The notes under the pieces were generated by a model. It was not told where the DNA came from, did no database searches, and worked only from the letters and a program-made list of their open reading frames with translations. Positions 21,609-31,680 of a DNA stretch of 64,000 bases are shown here, one piece after another. Source of the stretch: Agelaius tricolor (lineage: Eukaryota; Chordata; Aves; Passeriformes; Icteridae). The translations under genes and the position numbers were made by a program. Positions within the stretch are counted from its first letter, which is position 1; every line of letters starts with the position of its first letter. The DNA lies in NCBI GenBank assembly GCA_023055355.1, contig JALJCS010000029.1:5456001-5520000 (forward strand), in the 5' to 3' direction.

Positions 21609-22690
21609 GGGATGTGTCCCAGGTGGGGAAGGGAAAGGAGAAAAGGAGCAGAGTGTGGGGTTTTGGGGAAGGGAAAGGAGAAAAGGAGCAGAGTGTGGGG
21701 TTTTGGGGAAGGGAAAGGAGCAGAGTGTGGGGTTTTGGGGAAGGGAAAGGGGAAAAGGAGCAGAGTGTGGGGTTTTGGGGAAGGGAAAGGAGAAAAGGAG
21801 CAGAGTGTGGATTTTGGGGAAGGGAAAGGAGAAAAGGAGAATAGTGTGGGGTTTTGGGGAAGGGAAAGGAGAAAAGGAGCAGAGTGTGGGGTTTTGGGGA
21901 AGGGAAAGGAGAAAAGGAGCAGAGTGTGGGGTTTTGGGGAAGGGCAAAAGGAGAAAAGGAGCAGAGTGTGGATTTTGGGGAAGGGAAAGGAGAAAAGGAG
22001 AATAGTGTGGGGTTTTGGGGGAGGGCAAAAGGAGAAAAGGAGCAGAGTGTGGGGTTTTAGGGAAGGGCAAAAGGAGGGCAGTGTGGATTTTGGGGAAGGA
22101 AAAGGAGAACGGTGTGGGTTTTTTGGAAGGAAAAGGAGAATAGTGTGGGGTTTTGGGGAAGGGCAAAAGGAGCACAGTGTGGATTTTGGGGATGGGAAAT
22201 GGCCAAAGGAACACAGTGTGGATTTTGGGAAGGAAAAGGAGAAAAGGAGCACAGTGTGGATTTAGGGAAGGAAAAGGAGAAAAGGAGCACAGCGTGGGTT
22301 TTGGGGAAGGAAAATGGCAAAAGGAGCACAGTGTGGATTTTAGGGAAGGAAAAGGAGAAAAGCAGTACAGTGTGGATTTTGGGGAAGGAAAAGGAGAAAA
22401 GGAGAACAGCGTGGATTTTGGGAGAAGAGCAAAAGGAGGGCAGTGTGGATTTTGGGAATGGGAAATGGCCAAAGGAACAGAGTGTGGATTTTGAGAAGGA
22501 AAAGGCTAAAAGGAGAACAGTGTGGATTTTGGGGAAGGAAAATGGCCAAAGGAACACAGTGTGGATTTTTTTGGGAAGGAAAAGTAGAAAATGAGCATAG
22601 TGTGGATTTTGGGAAGGAAAAGGGCAAAAGGATCACAGTGTGGATTTTTTGGGAAGGAAAAGTAGAAAATGAGCACAGTGTGGATTCCAT
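21609..22690. repeat. ~38-bp purine-rich minisatellite, about 28 copies
   Basis: Unit of the form GTGTGGATTTTGGGGAAGG followed by GAAAAGGAGAAAAGGAGCAGA. The landmark GTGTGG (GCGTGG in a few) occurs about 28 times between 21649 and 22684. Units in the left half read GTGGGGTTTTGGGGAAGGG; those in the right half read GTGGATTTTGGGAAGG, and a CCAAAGGAACACAG variant (GGGAAATGGCCAAAGG) appears only on the right. Strong purine bias on the plus strand. Frames on both strands are repeat translations. Confidence 0.96.
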
Positions 22691-22734
22691 GCCTTGGGGA
22701 GTTGGGAGCAGACCCCCAACGGCTCTGAGCTGGG

Positions 22735-23180
22735 GTGCACCTCAATCTGCAGGCTCTCCCCTCTGTTCCAGCCCTGCTTTTGGCCCAGGTTGGATGGTGC
22801 ACCTCAATCTGCAGGCTCTCCCTCCTGTTCCAGCCCTGCTTTTGGCCCAGGCTGGATGGAGCAGCTCCACCTGCAGGCTCTCCCCTCCTGTTCCAGCCCT
22901 GCTTTTGGCCCAGGTTGGATGGAGCAGCTCCATCTGCAGGCTCTCCCTCCTGTTTCAGCCCTGCTTTTAGCCCAGGTTGGATGGTGCACCTGGATCTGCA
23001 GGCTCTCCCTCCTGTTCCAGCCCTGCTTTTGGCCCAGGCTGGATGGAGCACCTCGATCTGCAGGCTCTCCCCTCTGTTCCAGCCCTGCTTTTGGCCCAGG
23101 TTGGATGGAGCAGCTCCATCTGCAGGCTCTCCCTCCTGTTCCAGCCCCAGTTTTGGCCCGGTTGGATGGAGCAGCTCAGC
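22735..23180. repeat. ~62-bp minisatellite, 7 copies
   Basis: Unit CTGCAGGCTCTCCCTCCTGT, then TCCAGCCCTGCTTTTGGCCC and AGGTTGGATGGAGCAGCTCC; starts near 22748, 22809, 22871, 22934, 22996, 23058 and 23120. Two alternating variants (GTGCACCT and GAGCAGCTC) suggest a partly higher-order array. It lies only ~45 bp from the preceding array. Confidence 0.95.
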
Positions 23181-24964
23181 CTCCCCGCCCCACGAGCAGC
23201 AGCGTCCCCGAGGTGCTGGCGGGTGCGTGGCTCACCAGCAGCTCCGCTCCACTTATCAAGGCTTGGAAAGCCCTTCCATGGCTGATCCCAGTCCCTCCTC
23301 CCGCGATTCCCCTCCCAGGGTGGTCTGGGGGCAGGTTGGAGCAGGGATGCTCGGCGGCTGCTGCCGGGGCTGGCTGCTGAAAGGGGATTTGCATTCCAGG
23401 GGATTCCAGGGGCTGTGTCCAGCCACTCTCTTCCCTCGGGGCTCTCAAATATGTTTCAAGGCCCGTTCCCAGGGAGCCCTGGCAGCTGTTTGATGTGGTG
23501 GCAGCGCTTTTAGAGAATGGCTGGGCCGGTGACAGAAGTGAAACTCGAATATTCTCCAGTAGGCTCTGCGGTTCCTTCATTAAAAACAGACAGATAAACA
23601 AACAAATTACAGCCCATTATGAGCATGTCCTTCAGTTCCTCTTCAAACAGCTTTTTGCTGTTTTAAAAAGCCTTAAATAAGGACACAGCCTCCCCAGTCT
23701 TGGCCATAAACCGTTGGCTTTCAGCTTTCCCTGTGCCTCTGGATCCGTTGTCTTTGCTGTCTTCGGAGTGTCTGATGTGAGCTTTTAATTCGTTTGGCTT
23801 TTCCTGGTGAGAGGCTTCAGAACAAGATTCCTCATGTGCAGTCTTTGATGTTACACCACAAAGAATCTCCCCCTTTTTCCAAATGCTCTGCTGAACCCCC
23901 ATTAAAAACAAAACAACAAGAAAAGAGAAGAGTTTCACGTAGCCAGGCTGGGAGGAAGTGGGGTGACCCATGGAAATGGTTTTTGTGTCCCTCACAAAGG
24001 CTCCAGGGCTATGGTGATGGGCTCAGCCAAAAGATCTGGGCTCATTTGGGCAGGGCTGGGCCGAGTTGTCTCTGCAGGCCTGGAAACATCACGTGAAACA
24101 CGCTGGGAAAATCCAGCCAGAATTTTCCTCCTCCAGAAGTGGGTAGAGACCTGTTTTACCTCCTCTGACACTTGGTGGCTTCTGCTTTATTGGTGCTGAG
24201 CTCCCTGGGACTCTCCTGCCCTCTCACACCACCGCATTTGGGCACCTGAGGTTGTTTCTGCTCCTGAAGCTGAGGGAGGAGCACTGGGAGAAGCATCACA
24301 GACAGGGACACAGCTCTGCCTTGGGCTGCCTGAGGGGATCTGGGACCGTTTTGTTTGGGTCCCTGCCGAGCACTAAACCCTGAGCAGGTGCCTTGGGTGC
24401 AGCCTGGGAGCCCTCGGCTTGGTTAAAGGGCTTTGTTCCAAGTGTGTTCTGCAGAGGAGAAACCCAAGCACTGACCCTTTTCAGGAGCATCTGATGCGTG
24501 CACCGTGATTAGGAAGAGTAGGGGAAGTTAAAAATAACCTGTGGAGGAGGCATTCTAATGAGCAATTATCATTCCTCTCCATTGACTTTTTGCAGCAAGA
24601 CTCTCCATGTGTTTAGTCTTCTCCAAAGAACATGCCAGATGTTAGAGTGAGTGACTTGTTAAGTCCCTGAATTCTATTCTCACTGGTGTTCTGAAGCATT
24701 GTCAGGTTCTTTTTCTTTTTTTTCCCTTTTCCTTTTTTTTTTTTTTTTTTTTTGTAACTATTAAAATAATTGGGCCCTGAACATTCTGACCTGATAACGC
24801 AAAAGAATCTTGGCTGGCTTTCCTAAGGGTCAGGATTTGTGAATAGAAAACTTGGGGAGGGTTTGCCAGAACAAAGAAATGTTTCTGCATGCAAAGATCT
24901 TCAATAAGTTAATCTGAGGTGGAATCATCTGGCTTCAGAAACCATGCCTCCTGGCAAAATCTGA
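23181..24964. other. Unique DNA with enhancer-like stretches
   Basis: No gene seen. 23510-23680 (TTCATTAAAAACAGACAG, AATTACAGCCCATTATGAG) and 24490-24690 (GATTAGGAAGAG, TAACCTGTGG, CTAATGAGCAATTATCATTC) are non-repetitive and rich in TAAT, RUNX-like and POU-like words. A T-rich run lies at 24708-24753. Conservation cannot be judged without an alignment. Confidence 0.3.
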
Positions 24965-25070
24965 CTTTTGCATTTCAACATCCTGAACTTTAGTCTCCAA
25001 GGAAGCTTTTGTGCTTGTGGGGCTCTGCTTTTCTCCCTCTTTAGAAATGACTGACGACGAGGCCGATTCC
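24965..25070 (+). repeat. Left arm of a 106-bp inverted repeat
   Basis: From CTTTTGCATTTCAACATCC to GATTCC. Its reverse complement recurs at 25844-25949, with about 9 mismatches in 106 positions counted by eye (about 91% identity). The spacer is 773 bp. Confidence 0.93.
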
Positions 25071-25769
25071 AAAATTTTCATATGGGGGGGGGAAAACCAT
25101 GAGGAGAAGCAAAAGCCCCTTTACAAAGCCACCAGAACCCTTTGCCATTCCCGTTCCCTCGCAGGAATCTTAATTGGATTAAAATCCAAATCTGTATATT
25201 GTGATTTTGCATGCCATGGATCCCACCCTCTTGTTTTTAGGCGCATTGGCCGAACTCAATGAAGTGCACGGTCAATGTTTGAGCTCTGCCTTTGGTGTCC
25301 CTCGGTTGGAGCTCATTAAGCATTCGGGGAATAATAATTCTGGGACTTGAACTTTGATCTGAGGAATCTGGGAAAGAAAGGGCCGGAAATTGCAGCAGCC
25401 TGATTAGCTACCCCAAGTTGATCAACTTTTCTGCCAGATGCAGGCAGAGCTCCCAGAGGCTCCCAGACAATGGTGGGGGTGAGGCAGAGCTGCCGCGGCC
25501 GTGTCGTGTCTGCGCTCCCATCACATCCCATTACTGTCTCCCATGCAGATGGCACTTTGAACAACCACCCCACAGCCAGCCACAGCCTTTGTCCAAAATA
25601 TCTACTTGGCAAAAAAAAAAAAAAAAAAAATTAATAATTTGTTTAATTTTTTTTTTTTTTTGTGGATTTTCACACATTTGGTTTCGTTAGGGCTGGAAGC
25701 ATCAAATTATCTTGAGAAAACATTTCTGTCAGAGCTTTGCCTGAGCTGCTCTTGAGCCTGGCTCTGAAT
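25071..25769. other. Spacer between inverted-repeat arms; unique, enhancer-like
   Basis: A G-run (25085-25092) and an A20/T15 pair (25611-25661) flank non-repetitive sequence with words such as AATTGGATTAAAATCC, GAGCTCATTAAGCATTC and TGATTAGCTACC. No gene is seen. Confidence 0.35.
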
Positions 25770-25826
25770 TTGTGGCAGTTTCAGTGGGACACTATGAATT
25801 AAAGTGTCCCACTGAAATTGCCACAA
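25770..25826 (+). other. Near-perfect 24-bp hairpin, 9-nt loop
   Basis: Left arm 25770-25793 (TTGTGGCAGTTTCAGTGGGA then CACT) pairs with right arm 25803-25826 (AGTGTCCCACTGAAATTGCC then ACAA). The only non-Watson-Crick position is a G·T (G·U in RNA). Loop ATGAATTAA. It could be the core of a small palindromic transposon, a miRNA-like precursor or a chance palindrome. It ends 17 bp from the right arm of the larger inverted repeat. Confidence 0.9.
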
Positions 25827-25843
25827 TTAAATTTCGCAAAGGT

Positions 25844-25949
25844 GGAATCAGCATCGTTGCCGATCATTTCTAAAGAGGGAGAAAAGCAGAGCCCCACAAG
25901 CACAAAAGCTGCCTTGCACACTAAAGTTCAGGATGTTGAAATGCAAAAG
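25844..25949 (-). repeat. Right arm of the 106-bp inverted repeat
   Basis: Reverse complement of 24965-25070, with the same length and no obvious gaps. Substitutions cluster at the inner end (near GATTCC); the outer 90 bp are almost identical. Confidence 0.93.
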
Positions 25950-27014
25950 GAGGCAAAACTGGGCTAGGCTGTGGAGATTCACATGGGCAGTGCTTTATTC
26001 CCCAGGAGGAAATTTAGATTGGGATGTAAAACCGAAAATGCTCAGATATAGAACAAGGCAGGGGCTGTCATGTATTTCCATTTCCCCCAAAAGTATCAGG
26101 AGAATCTCAGCTGGAATTCAAGCACATGTTGTGACAACCCAGACTCGATGAGGAACCAGATTTAGAGCTCTGCTGTGTCTGACTGGGGATTTTGTGACCT
26201 TGGCGACTGAGAAGTCCCAGCTGTAGCTGAGACAGGAGTGGAGCTGCTTCTCCCAGAGCAGAGCTGCAGACTTGGGAATCTCCCGTCTTGGAAAGGAGAC
26301 ACCCCTGCCACCCCCAGAACACCTCGATAAAACTGAAATACTGACCCCTCCCAGGCTGGAACACCTTCCTGATTGGTTGTTGTTGCTTTTCCTCAAAACT
26401 TTTCAGTTTCTGTCAAGAGGCGCATCAAATGTCTACCTCAATATCCAAGGGAAATAAATATCCACAAGCTCAGTGCCATGTTTCTGGAGGCTTGGCCAGC
26501 TGGCAAAGCAGGAATGGGATGTGGAGCTTTTCCAGAAGGGCTTCTGATGAAGACAAATTTTTTTTTTTTTCTTATTCCTGCTAGAAATCAAATACTAAAT
26601 ATTGTAGTTGAAAACCCAAACGGTTTAGGTTCCAGCAATAAGACATCCTGGTGCCTTGTGCCTGCAGTGCTGTGTGATCCCTCCTTGGTCCCTCTCCTGT
26701 CCCTGGCTCGGGGGTGATGCAGTTCTCCTGCACATGGAAATGTGCTCAGGATGTTTTCCAGGAGGAAAATCACTGTCAGAGCGAATAATATTGTTTGAAA
26801 GAAAGTTTCCTTCTCAAATGAAAAAACGTAATATGGTTTTGGCAGGCTCCCATCTGCCTCCCATTGCAGACACTCCATGTTATGGTTGTGTGTAGCATCA
26901 GGAACTGCCTTTAATGTGATTTTGGAAATTCTGTGTTGAGTGGCTGGGTCTCAGTTTTCATGGTGGAGAGGTGTCTCCTTGTCAGAGCGCCAAACATTCT
27001 GTCAGATTCCGTCT
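25950..27014. other. Unique intergenic DNA
   Basis: No gene recognised. 26780-27000 is non-repetitive and regulatory-looking. Confidence 0.35.
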
Positions 27015-27065
27015 TTTCTGTCCCTATATAAAGCTGAGCTTTGGTTCCAGGCTCGGTGACGGAGG
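27015..27065 (+). promoter_or_regulatory. Candidate TATA-box promoter
   Basis: TATATAAAG at 27025-27033 is a full TATA consensus match on the plus strand, flanked by GC-richer sequence (TGTCCC before, GCTGAGC after). About 25-30 bp downstream lies GGTTCCAGGCTCGGTGAC, where a start could fall. No coding sequence follows. A plus-strand non-coding transcript is possible; in mammals the neighbouring MIR100HG is divergent from UBASH3B and would run in this direction. Confidence 0.25.
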
Positions 27066-27727
27066 AAGCTGACACTATTCCAATATGTTGTTCATATCCT
27101 GAAGTCTTTTAATTTCCCCTGGCTGCTGTTGCAACAGCACCATTTCGCTGAATAAATTAATCACAACCCAAGATTTGTTGAACACCAAGCCTCAAAAGCC
27201 AGGTTCCACTTGTGACTTGGACAAAGCTGTTCCACTGGGGTGCTCTGGCATTATTTTTTTCCCCCTCCGTGGGTGAAATGGTTACAAGAACCTCTGCTAT
27301 TGTTGCTAGAAAAAAAAGTGGCTTCCTGTGATAGAAAGTAATTTTTTCAAATAGGAAACATATGGCTGGTCCCTAACAACAAAGTAATATTCAGGTGCTG
27401 GTGGCATATGCCTCCAGTCCTGCTGCAGGAAGCTATCTTGGAAATCTGGTGGCAGAGCCTTATCCACGCTGATTTTCAGGAAGTGGGGTGTGGGGATGGA
27501 ATCTGAACCTGCCATCAGAAATAAATGCATTTGCATTTCTAATTTTGTGGGGATTTCTTTGCTGCAACTGCTTTAGGAGTCTCTGCAGTGCACCCCTTGT
27601 TAGCTGAGATAGACAAACCCTGGCTGAGGTCTGTGGTGCTCTTTAGTACCCATCTGAGGAATAAAAATCCCAATAATTCCATAGTGAGAGCCCCTTGGTG
27701 TCTCACATGAGGAGTGGCAGGAGTCAG
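27066..27727. other. Unique intergenic DNA
   Basis: Contains a perfect palindrome CTGTTGCAACAG near 27126-27137 (C/EBP-like). No gene seen. Confidence 0.35.
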
Positions 27728-27840
27728 GAGGTTTAGGTTGGATATTGGGGAAAATAATTTATTGTGAAGGTGGTGAGGCCCTGGCACTGGCTGCCCAGAG
27801 AAATTGGGCTGCCCCAGCCCTGGAAGTGTTCCCTGCCTCT
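27728..27840 (+). mobile_element. CR1 LINE 3' fragment, forward
   Basis: Landmarks TTTAGGTTGGATATTGGGG, GTGAAGGTGGTGAGGCCCTG and CTGCCCAGAGAAATTGGGCT, then CCCTGGAAGTGTTCC. Truncated before the CR1 terminus. Confidence 0.8.
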
Positions 27841-27875
27841 TCCATGGATTTTTGGGAGCTCCAAGAGCTGCTGGG

Positions 27876-28065
27876 GTCATTATTATATATATATATTATA
27901 AAATATAAAATATAAAATATAAAATATAAAATATAAAATAAAATATAATATATAATATATAATATATAATATATAATATATAATATATAATATATAATAT
28001 ATAATATATAATATATAATATGTAATATATTATATATTATATATTATATATTATATATTATATAA
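27876..28065. repeat. A/T array (AAATAT then ATATAT/ATATATTA)
   Basis: Begins as AATATAAAAT units, changes to ATATAATATATAAT units and then to TATATTATATAT. It is nearly palindromic about 28020-28025 and so could form a cruciform. Confidence 0.93.
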
Positions 28066-29690
28066 TCCTGAGTTACATTGCTTTTGTTGTGGCTCTCAAC
28101 CTTAATACAACCAGGGCATGGACTGAACCACAGCTGGGGATATTTTTACCTTCCAGTACTGGAATTTTTGCTTTTAATAATTAATAATTTAAAAAAAAAT
28201 TGCCTCTAAATATTATGATTAATAATATTTCCCTCTGTTTCCTTTGCTAGCTAAACTTCTTTTTCTCCTGAGTTCTGGCTGAGAATTTGAATTTTTACTT
28301 AAAAATTAAAGTGTTGTTCATCATAGCTCAGACATTCAAGTCACTTCTCAGCTTGAGCTTGGGTTGGGCAGCCCAAAGTGAGCCCAAAGCAGGAGCTGAT
28401 GGGGCTTTGCCATCCCCGATGGGCCAGACCAGGCAGGGCTGTGTGGGATCAGCCCCTCCGGGGTGGGAATCCCGCACCTTGGGTGCCAAACTCCCCGTGG
28501 TTTCCTGTCCCTGCACAGAATCCCGTGTCTGGGGTTTTCCAGAGGGCTGCACCGTGCTTGCCTTCCTTACTGCTCAGTCACCCAATTCATGCTCTCACAC
28601 CTGCAGCTCCTTCATCTACAGGGCTTTAACCCTTTGGAGAAATGTCAGGGTGGGGAGTGAAAAAATCTCTGGATTTGGGGTGATTTCTGTGCCACCTTTG
28701 AGTTTGTTTTACCCCCATATTTCAGGAGCTGACAGCAGGAGTGATTTTCGTTTGGCAGCGAGCTCTGAGGACGCAAACTCAGCACTAACTCGCAGCATTA
28801 GGAAATAAATGGACAAGCCAGGATGCCAAGGTTTCCTGGTGGAGATCCTGAACCCTGGAGGAATCCTCTCCAGAGCTGCAGCAAGCTGCAAAGAGTCACA
28901 AGAGCTGGGCAGGATTGATGAAGTGCCTGCAACTCTGAGTCCCTGCAATAAAAGTGACAAATGGGGGAGAAGAGTGGGGCTGCTGGAAACTGAGCATGAC
29001 TGAAGGAAAAAAAAAAATGCACAGGGTAATTTATTGGCAATGAAGAACCATCAGCAGGAGAGAGGGAACTTAATTCAGCCTGGTTAATTAGGTATGGGAC
29101 TGAAACCTTGGTCTTGCACAGCTCCAGCCACGGAGTCGCTGGGGCTCTCGGAGGACTCTGACTGCAAAACCTTGGGATGAATTTTAATTGTTGGTTCCAG
29201 CCTCTGCCAGAACAATAACCAGGAAAACCCCTCCAGACAGGCCTGGGGTGGGAGTGCCACCATTGCCAGCAGCTGCCAGAGGCTTCACCTGGGGGTTCTG
29301 AGTGCCCAGAGCTGTTTTAGCACTGGGGTTTTGAAGATTTTTGTGCTGTTGAAAGGGCAGTGTGGGGTGGCACAGCCTTTGGTCATCTCCAACCTCAGCC
29401 CTTCTGTGCCCACCCAGACCCTCAGCAGCCCCCCAAAATTTTGGAGGTAGTTTTAACACCCACCCTGCTGCTAACAAAGAAATCTGGGGTTGTTCCCCAG
29501 GTAATTTTCCTTCCTCCCAAACCTTAGGAAGCCCTAAATCCATATGGGTACAGCGGGATGGAGAGGGAGAAACAGCAGCACCATCCAGGAAAAAAAAAAT
29601 AAAATAAATAAAGATTCTGGGGCATAAAGCACAAAGAAGATGTTTTTATGGGGCTGGGTGAGGCTGCTGTGCTCAGAAGGGAGCCCGGCA
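28066..29690. other. Unique intergenic DNA
   Basis: 28370-28560 is GC-rich with frames on both strands but no domain I recognise. No gene called. Confidence 0.4.
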
Positions 29691-31680
29691 GGCTGATAAA
29701 AGGAGAATTTCATGTGATGTCATTCCCAACACTCCACTGAGGCTGCAGGCAAAGCCAGTGTGGTCAGCTTGAGCACAGAGGAGGAGGAGGAGGAGGAGGA
29801 GGAGGAGGGCACCCCAGAACGGGAATGTTTGCACAAATAAAGGAACAACAACAACAAAACCCGGCTGGGGCTCGGCCGGGGACAGCCGGGAGCTCGTCCT
29901 GCTGCAATGATTTGTTGGACAAGTCCAGCCGGGGCCGGGAGCAGGGGGAGGAGGCGGCGAGGAGCCCTGGAATGGCTTCGGCAGTGACTGATGGGCTCCG
30001 CTGAAAATTTCATCCGACTTCACCTTCTGGGGAGGGGGGGCCGAGCCGAGCCGAGCAGGGGAAGGGGGAGAAGTGAGAAAAGGCAAATGGGGAAAGGCTG
30101 GGCTGTCTGCTCTCCGGCGTCGTGATATTTTATTTTTCACTGCTAAATGCAAAATTGATTTTTTTTCTTTCTTTTTTTTTTTTTTTTTTTTTTGGTACAT
30201 TAAAAAGAAAAAAAAAAAAATAAAAAAGGCAAGCAAGCAGCCTCTACCTCTCTCTTCTAATTCCCAGACAAAGGAATCTGAAGCAGACACCCCAGACAAT
30301 GGATGGTCCTGTCTCCCTTAAGCATTTGCCTTTCTCAGCAGTTAAGGTTAAAAAAAAAAAAAAAAAAAAAAAAGAAAAACCAACCAGAAACCCCCTAATT
30401 GAAGGAATGAATTAAAAAGATGACCCCGGAAAACGCGGCAGCCTTTTTATTTGATGAGGAATCAAGTTCACAGCGTGTCAGCAGAGGTGCTGCGGTCCGG
30501 GCTTTTATTTGTTTCCTGGCAATAAGAACATTCCTTTTCAGCCTGATACCATCCTCTCATCTTCTCCCTCCCTCTTTCTATCCCTCTCTTCCTCGTCTCG
30601 CATCCTTTTTCCTTCCTCCCTTTTTTCTCCATCACCCCCTGGCCCTTTTTTCTCCTCGCTTGCCAGTTCAGGCATTCTCACATACATTACCCCTTCCTTT
30701 CATCTCGGGAATGACCTGAAATGACCTTTTGCCTGGCACTAGACGTGACTTAACTGATAATAGCACAGACTTGGGGGCCTCAAGCGGTGGCTTGTCTCGG
30801 CACGTAGAGGGAGGGGAGAGAAAGAAAGAAGAAGAAAAAAAGAAGAAAAAAAAATTGAAAAAAAAAATTAAAATTTTTTCTTAATTTTTTTTTTTTTTTT
30901 AGGAAGGGAAAAGACGGCTTTCTCCTTGCAGCAGCATTTCCTGCGAGGTGGTAGCAATTAATGACACTTTGGTGCTGCTTGCTGCCCGCGAGATAAAAAA
31001 AAAAAAATCCTTCAAAAAATCTTCCCTGGGAGCGTCGAGCCCGAAGCTGTCGAGGAGCAAAAGGAGAGGGGAGAGAAATCTGTCTGCAAGCGGTTAAAAA
31101 CTCCAGAGCAGCATTTTGATGCCACTGGCTACTGGCGCTCTGCATTGCGTCTTCCCCTTCTTTGTGCTCCAAATACTTGTTGGAACAGCACAAATGTCCT
31201 TCTGTCTCCAATAATCGCCACTTTTAGGTGACTAATCTGGGCAAAAGGTTATTATTTGGCTTCTTAATGTCCCTTGAAGCAGAGATAAGATTGCAGCCGG
31301 CCCCGCTGGGGCTAGGGTTTTTTAATTTTCGCTATTTATTTGGATACTCGGTGAGGCTGGGTGAGTTTCCACAGCAACCACCGGGAGTCTTGAACATGAA
31401 AGGGCTCTTATTGTGCCATGTGGTGCCTCAGAGATACAGAGAAAGGAGGAGGCGGGGAGGAGAATTCCTCTTTGGAGAAACAATAGCCAGACATTATGTG
31501 AACTTTTGGGGCTTTATTATAAAGTTTGGAGCAAGGGTTGGCGGGGGGGTTGGGGAAGGAGCTACAGTCTGCAGTGGGGAAAAAAAAATATTAATAAAAA
31601 ATGTGCTGACTTACACAGAAGTTTGGGGAGAGAGGTGTACGTGTGTTTATAGGAATATTAATTAATTAAGTGGGAAATGA
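29691..31680. promoter_or_regulatory. CpG-containing unique block, candidate regulatory hub
   Basis: 2 kb with more CpG than its surroundings (29870-30060, 30100-30125, 30425-30510, 30940-31050, 31290-31470), alternating with A-rich or T-rich runs (30160-30230, 30345-30375, 30830-30900, 30995-31010). An (AGG)n run lies at 29781-29808. 30420-30545 includes GAACATTCCTTTTCA (TEAD-like ACATTCC), and 31230-31400 is A/T-balanced with TTTTCGCTATTTATTTGG. No open frame carries a known domain. The composition is what I would expect of an alternative promoter or enhancer cluster; this is inference. Confidence 0.35.

Noticed and set aside
21486..23051. K/E/G-rich and P/F/S-rich frames of up to 300 codons
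   Set aside because: They lie in the 38-bp and 62-bp minisatellites, read in several frames on both strands.
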